Source: Fidelibacterota bacterium (GTDB lineage Bacteria; Marinisomatota; Marinisomatia; SCGC-AAA003-L08; TMED6). From it: a DNA stretch of 8,459 nucleotides. The stretch covers positions 1 through 8,459 of the forward strand of contig JAAZYZ010000028.1 in the NCBI GenBank assembly GCA_014239355.1, written 5' to 3'. A program made the position numbers and the translations under genes. Position 1 is the first letter of the stretch. Every line of letters starts with the position of its first letter. This document shows, piece after piece, positions 6,159 through 8,459 of the stretch. The notes below the pieces were generated by a model, which was not told the DNA's origin, did not search any database, and saw nothing but the letters and a program-made list of their open reading frames with translations.

Positions 6159-7509
6159 AATATCCAGACAAAAATTCCTTAAAGATGTATCAATAATTAC
6201 AATTGGTATCCTTGCATTTTCTAATATGTTGATAGCTGCAGAAAAAGGGATAACACGTTTATCAAAAATAATTCCATTAGTGAATGATCCAAAAGGTATA
6301 CTACGCTTAATGGAAGGATTTAAATATAAAATTATATCAAAAAAAGGTCAATTAATGTCTGATGGCCTCACAGTTCCAGATCATGCTGATGGAATGGCAT
6401 CTTTCAAAGGAAAAGGTGATAATATTATTTTAATTAGAAATCATGAAATTGGACATTTTAAAACTATTGAAAGATTATTAGATAAAAACCCAATGCAAAA
6501 AAATAAAAAATATATTAATCAATTTGTGGATTTAATGTATGACCAAGGTACAAATAAAAATCCATGTGGTGGTGGAACAAGTACAATAGTATATAATCCT
6601 AATACACAATCAGTAGAAACTGAATATCTTAGTTTAGCAGGGACTTTAGTGAATTGTGGTGGTGGTATTACCCCTTGGAATACATGGATTACTTGTGAAG
6701 AAACAGTAGCTTTAAAAGATGGAGCATTAACTGAAAATCATGGATATAATTTTGAGGTTATTCCAAGTGAGACAGTAGAGTTAAATAACGCAATTCCATT
6801 AAAAGCTATGGGAAGATTTAGACATGAAGCCTTGGCAATTGACCCCAAAACAGGCATTGCATATCAAACAGAAGATCGTACAGATGGCTTGATATATAGA
6901 TTTATTCCTAATGTCAAACAACAGTATGATAAAGGAGGAAAACTGCAAGCATTAATAATTAAAGATATTAAAAGAGCAGATACAAGAAATTGGAAAAAAA
7001 ATATATTCACTATAAATAAAAAATATAATATAGAATGGCTAAATTTAAAAGATATTGATAACCCAAAAGATGACTTAAGATATAGAGCAGCCAATGCAGG
7101 TGCTGCATTTTTTGCAAGACCAGAAGGAATGTGGTATGATAAAAATATTATTTATTTTACATGTACTTCGGGCGGCCCAAAAAAATTAGGACAAATATGG
7201 AAAATAGATGTAAAAAATCAAACTTTAGAGTTGATGTTTGAATCGCATAATAGTGATTTAATGAAAATGTGTGATAATATCACTATTGCCCCATGGGGTG
7301 ATGTTATTATATGTGAAGATGGGAAAGGGAAAGATAGATTAATCGGTGTAAAACCAAATGGGAAAACCTATGTAATCGCAGAAAATGATTTAAATAGTTC
7401 AGAATTCGCAGGAGTAAATTTTTCTCCTAATGGAAGCATTTTATTTGTTAATATTTATAGCCCTACAATGACAATGGCAATTACAGGGCCATGGAAGGAG
7501 ATTACTTAA
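6148..7509 (+). CDS. PhoX/DUF839-family secreted phosphatase-like protein
   Basis: The protein has 453 residues from ATG 6148. It belongs by motif to the PhoX/DUF839 beta-propeller family, whose characterised members are Ca/Fe-dependent alkaline phosphatases that release phosphate from organic esters outside the cytoplasm. Visible family segments are DHADGMASF (78-86), RNHEIGHF (97-104), NPCGGGTSTIVYNP (138-151), LVNCGGGITPW (167-177) with TWITCEE (179-185), GRFRHEALAIDP (222-233), ARPEGMWYD (323-331) and APWGDVIICEDG (381-392). C170, in the NC-G-G segment, probably corresponds to the iron-ligating cysteine of PhoX. It is shorter than classical PhoX. The N-terminus reads SRQKFLK followed by a hydrophobic stretch ending AA (30-31). 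This is Tat-like, but the second Arg of the twin pair is Gln. It overlaps pyrC by 11 nt and has no Shine-Dalgarno, so translation is probably coupled. The activity of this branch is inferred. Confidence 0.85.
   Translation: MNPKISRQKFLKDVSIITIGILAFSNMLIAAEKGITRLSKIIPLVNDPKGILRLMEGFKYKIISKKGQLMSDGLTVPDHADGMASFKGKGDNIILIRNHEIGHFKTIERLLDKNPMQKNKKYINQFVDLMYDQGTNKNPCGGGTSTIVYNPNTQSVETEYLSLAGTLVNCGGGITPWNTWITCEETVALKDGALTENHGYNFEVIPSETVELNNAIPLKAMGRFRHEALAIDPKTGIAYQTEDRTDGLIYRFIPNVKQQYDKGGKLQALIIKDIKRADTRNWKKNIFTINKKYNIEWLNLKDIDNPKDDLRYRAANAGAAFFARPEGMWYDKNIIYFTCTSGGPKKLGQIWKIDVKNQTLELMFESHNSDLMKMCDNITIAPWGDVIICEDGKGKDRLIGVKPNGKTYVIAENDLNSSEFAGVNFSPNGSILFVNIYSPTMTMAITGPWKEIT
7495..7500 (+). promoter_or_regulatory. 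Strong ribosome binding site for the HAD phosphatase
   Basis: AAGGAG lies 9 nt before ATG 7510, inside the end of the PhoX-like gene. It is the strongest Shine-Dalgarno in the window and fixes the start of the next gene, which directly abuts the preceding stop codon. Confidence 0.75.
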
Positions 7510-8217
7510 ATGAAACATGTAATTTATATATTATTTTTAATCTTATATAGCTGCTCATTCAATATTGATATGAGTAGTAGTAAATTGAAAGAAGAGCCAA
7601 CCGATAATAATGAAACTAAGTTGCCTAATGATATTAGATGGGTAACTAATGCGTCTGAATATCAAATTTTATGTGAACAAACATATAAAAATGCATGGGA
7701 TAACTTATCAGATGTACTAAAAAATGCTACTTCTCAATCTTCAATTATTATGGATCTAGATGAAACTGTATTAGATAATTCTAAATATCAAATTGATTTA
7801 ATTAAAAAAAATGAATCATATAACCCTGAAAGTTGGTCATCATGGGTTAATTTAAAAGAGGCTGATTTGGTTCCAGGTGCAAAAGCGTTTATTGATAGTG
7901 TACGTAAAACTGATGTTCGTATTATATTCTTAAGCAATAGAATGGCATCTAATGAATTTCCTACAATTGAAAATATGAAACAATTAGCAATATATGAACA
8001 GGATGATATTTTCTTGCTACGTATTGATAAGCCCGATAAAAAGCATATTAGAAGAGCTGAAGTAATAAATGGTACAGGGCGGATTGAACATATTGGCCCT
8101 ATGACTGTATTGGGTTACTTTGGAGATGCAAGGCATGATTTCCCAGATCCAGATAATTATTATATATTTGGAAAAAATATGTTTATGTTTCCAAATCCAA
8201 TGTATGGGAAGTGGTAA
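7510..8217 (+). CDS. HAD-family acid phosphatase lipoprotein, e(P4)/class B type
   Basis: This is a predicted lipoprotein phosphatase of 235 residues. The signal peptide ends in lipobox L-Y-S-C (C15), followed by a polar linker to about residue 40. The HAD core matches the acid phosphatase subfamily IIIB / 5'-nucleotidase lipoprotein e(P4) group: motif I DLDETVLDNS (82-91) with nucleophile D82 and acid/base D84, the W-x-x-WV region (109-113), VPGAKAF (121-127), motif II FLSNR (140-144), likely motif III Lys in KPDKK (174-178), and motif IV GDARHD (205-210) with D206 and D210. e(P4) of Haemophilus strips phosphate from NMN and other nucleotides in the periplasm; the substrate here is unproven. 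The gene abuts the PhoX-like gene (TAA then ATG), consistent with a shared phosphate or nucleotide-recovery role. It is shorter than e(P4), with no sign of damage. No terminator is visible after it. Confidence 0.9.
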   Translation: MKHVIYILFLILYSCSFNIDMSSSKLKEEPTDNNETKLPNDIRWVTNASEYQILCEQTYKNAWDNLSDVLKNATSQSSIIMDLDETVLDNSKYQIDLIKKNESYNPESWSSWVNLKEADLVPGAKAFIDSVRKTDVRIIFLSNRMASNEFPTIENMKQLAIYEQDDIFLLRIDKPDKKHIRRAEVINGTGRIEHIGPMTVLGYFGDARHDFPDPDNYYIFGKNMFMFPNPMYGKW

Positions 8218-8249
8218 ATATAGTTTGAAAATTTATGTGACTATGTTTA

Positions 8250-8386
8250 GTTTAAATTGTAAAATTTGTTAGGAATTTGGTGAAAATCCAAAACTGTCGC
8301 GCAACTGTAATTCTTTAAAAAGATAAGTCAGATATTAACCATACAATATATTCCGCGGTTGAATATTTTGTATCTTAAGTCAAACC
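8250..8386 (+). ncRNA. Cobalamin (B12) riboswitch
   Basis: The conserved cobalamin aptamer core is present in order: GGAA (8272-8275), GGTGAAAATCC (8279-8289), ACTGTCGCGCAACTGT (8293-8308) and the B12-box-like AAGTCAGATATTAACC (8325-8340). GTTA (8268-8271) can pair with TAAC (8336-8339), and TTTGG (8276-8280) with CCAAA (8288-8292). A downstream hairpin, 8341-8353 with 8361-8373 (one T-T mismatch), has loop CGCGGTT (8354-8360). Its CGCGG can kiss TCGCG (8297-8301) in the core, as in the L5-L13 interaction of this class. There is no hairpin followed by a U-tract, so control is probably at translation. Outer limits are approximate. Confidence 0.93.
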
Positions 8387-8390
8387 GAAT

Positions 8391-8396
8391 AAAGGA
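8391..8396 (+). promoter_or_regulatory. Ribosome binding site of the riboswitch-controlled gene
   Basis: AAAGGA lies 5 nt before ATG 8402 and 18 nt after the riboswitch loop-13 hairpin. GGAA (8394-8397) can pair with TTCC (8351-8354), and AACCG (8383-8387) with CGGTT (8356-8360). This gives a possible alternative fold that excludes the loop-13 hairpin and hides the site. Confidence 0.65.
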
Positions 8397-8401
8397 AAAC
8401 A

Positions 8402-8459
8402 ATGAAGAAGATAACTCTATTAATAATGTTATCATTATTATTATTCACATGTGAAAATC
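8402..8459 (+). CDS. N-terminus of a B12-regulated exported protein or lipoprotein (3' truncated)
   Basis: Only 19 codons are in the window. They encode two lysines, a hydrophobic core, and L-F-T-C followed by E-N, with C17 as a possible lipidated cysteine. Thr at -1 and Phe at -2 make the lipobox weaker than in the other lipoproteins here, so an ordinary signal peptide cannot be excluded. Position directly behind a cobalamin riboswitch suggests a corrinoid capture or uptake role: a BtuG-like surface binder, a BtuF-like binding protein, or an outer-membrane receptor. The visible residues cannot decide between these. Confidence 0.7.
   Translation, partial: MKKITLLIMLSLLLFTCEN

Noticed and set aside
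6864..7094. A 76-residue open frame on the minus strand
   Set aside because: It lies wholly inside the PhoX-like gene, which has clear family motifs on the other strand. It has no recognisable domain, and its hydrophobic look is what an AT-rich antisense frame gives.
8218..8260. Terminator for the phosphatase operon or a clear promoter for the riboswitch
   Set aside because: There is no GC-containing hairpin with a T-tract. TTGAAA at 8225-8230 has only a poor -10 match (TAGTTT) at 17-bp spacing. Read-through into the riboswitch remains possible.

Overview
This is an AT-rich bacterial window with tightly packed genes. It probably comes from the FCB side of the tree, for example a marine Marinimicrobia (SAR406)-type or Bacteroidota-like lineage. 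The indications are short intergenic gaps, several putative lipoproteins with FN3 and LamG-like domains, a dihydroorotase whose metal motif reads QxH as in the Bacteroidota-type enzyme, weak or absent Shine-Dalgarno sites at many genes, TTG starts, and a tRNA gene with no encoded CCA. The taxonomic call is inference; no marker gene settles it.

Region 1 (2-3693, + strand) is a run of overlapping or nearly abutting genes. It holds the C-terminal end of a coiled-coil protein, a lipoprotein with three FN3-like domains, a LamG/concanavalin-A-like lipoprotein joined to it by an ATGA overlap, and a full-length fused TMD-NBD ABC exporter starting 2 nt after the LamG stop. This looks like one transcription unit for surface or periplasmic lipoproteins plus an exporter.

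Region 2 (3694-4722) holds a tRNA with anticodon CAU on the + strand. It converges on a minus-strand pair encoding a DUF6580-type membrane protein and a pterin-4a-carbinolamine dehydratase. One A-tract/hairpin/T-tract element between them can terminate transcription from both sides.

Region 3 (4723-8217, + strand) starts at a good sigma70-like promoter. It carries a dihydroorotase (pyrC), a PhoX/DUF839-family phosphatase-like protein with an 11-nt overlap, and an abutting HAD-family lipoprotein phosphatase of the e(P4)/class B type. Together they suggest coupling of pyrimidine synthesis with recovery of phosphate or nucleosides outside the cytoplasm.

Region 4 (8218-8459) is a cobalamin riboswitch, including a plausible L5-L13 kissing loop, in front of the first 19 codons of a predicted exported protein or lipoprotein that runs off the window. 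That gene is expected to be B12-controlled and so is probably part of corrinoid capture or uptake.
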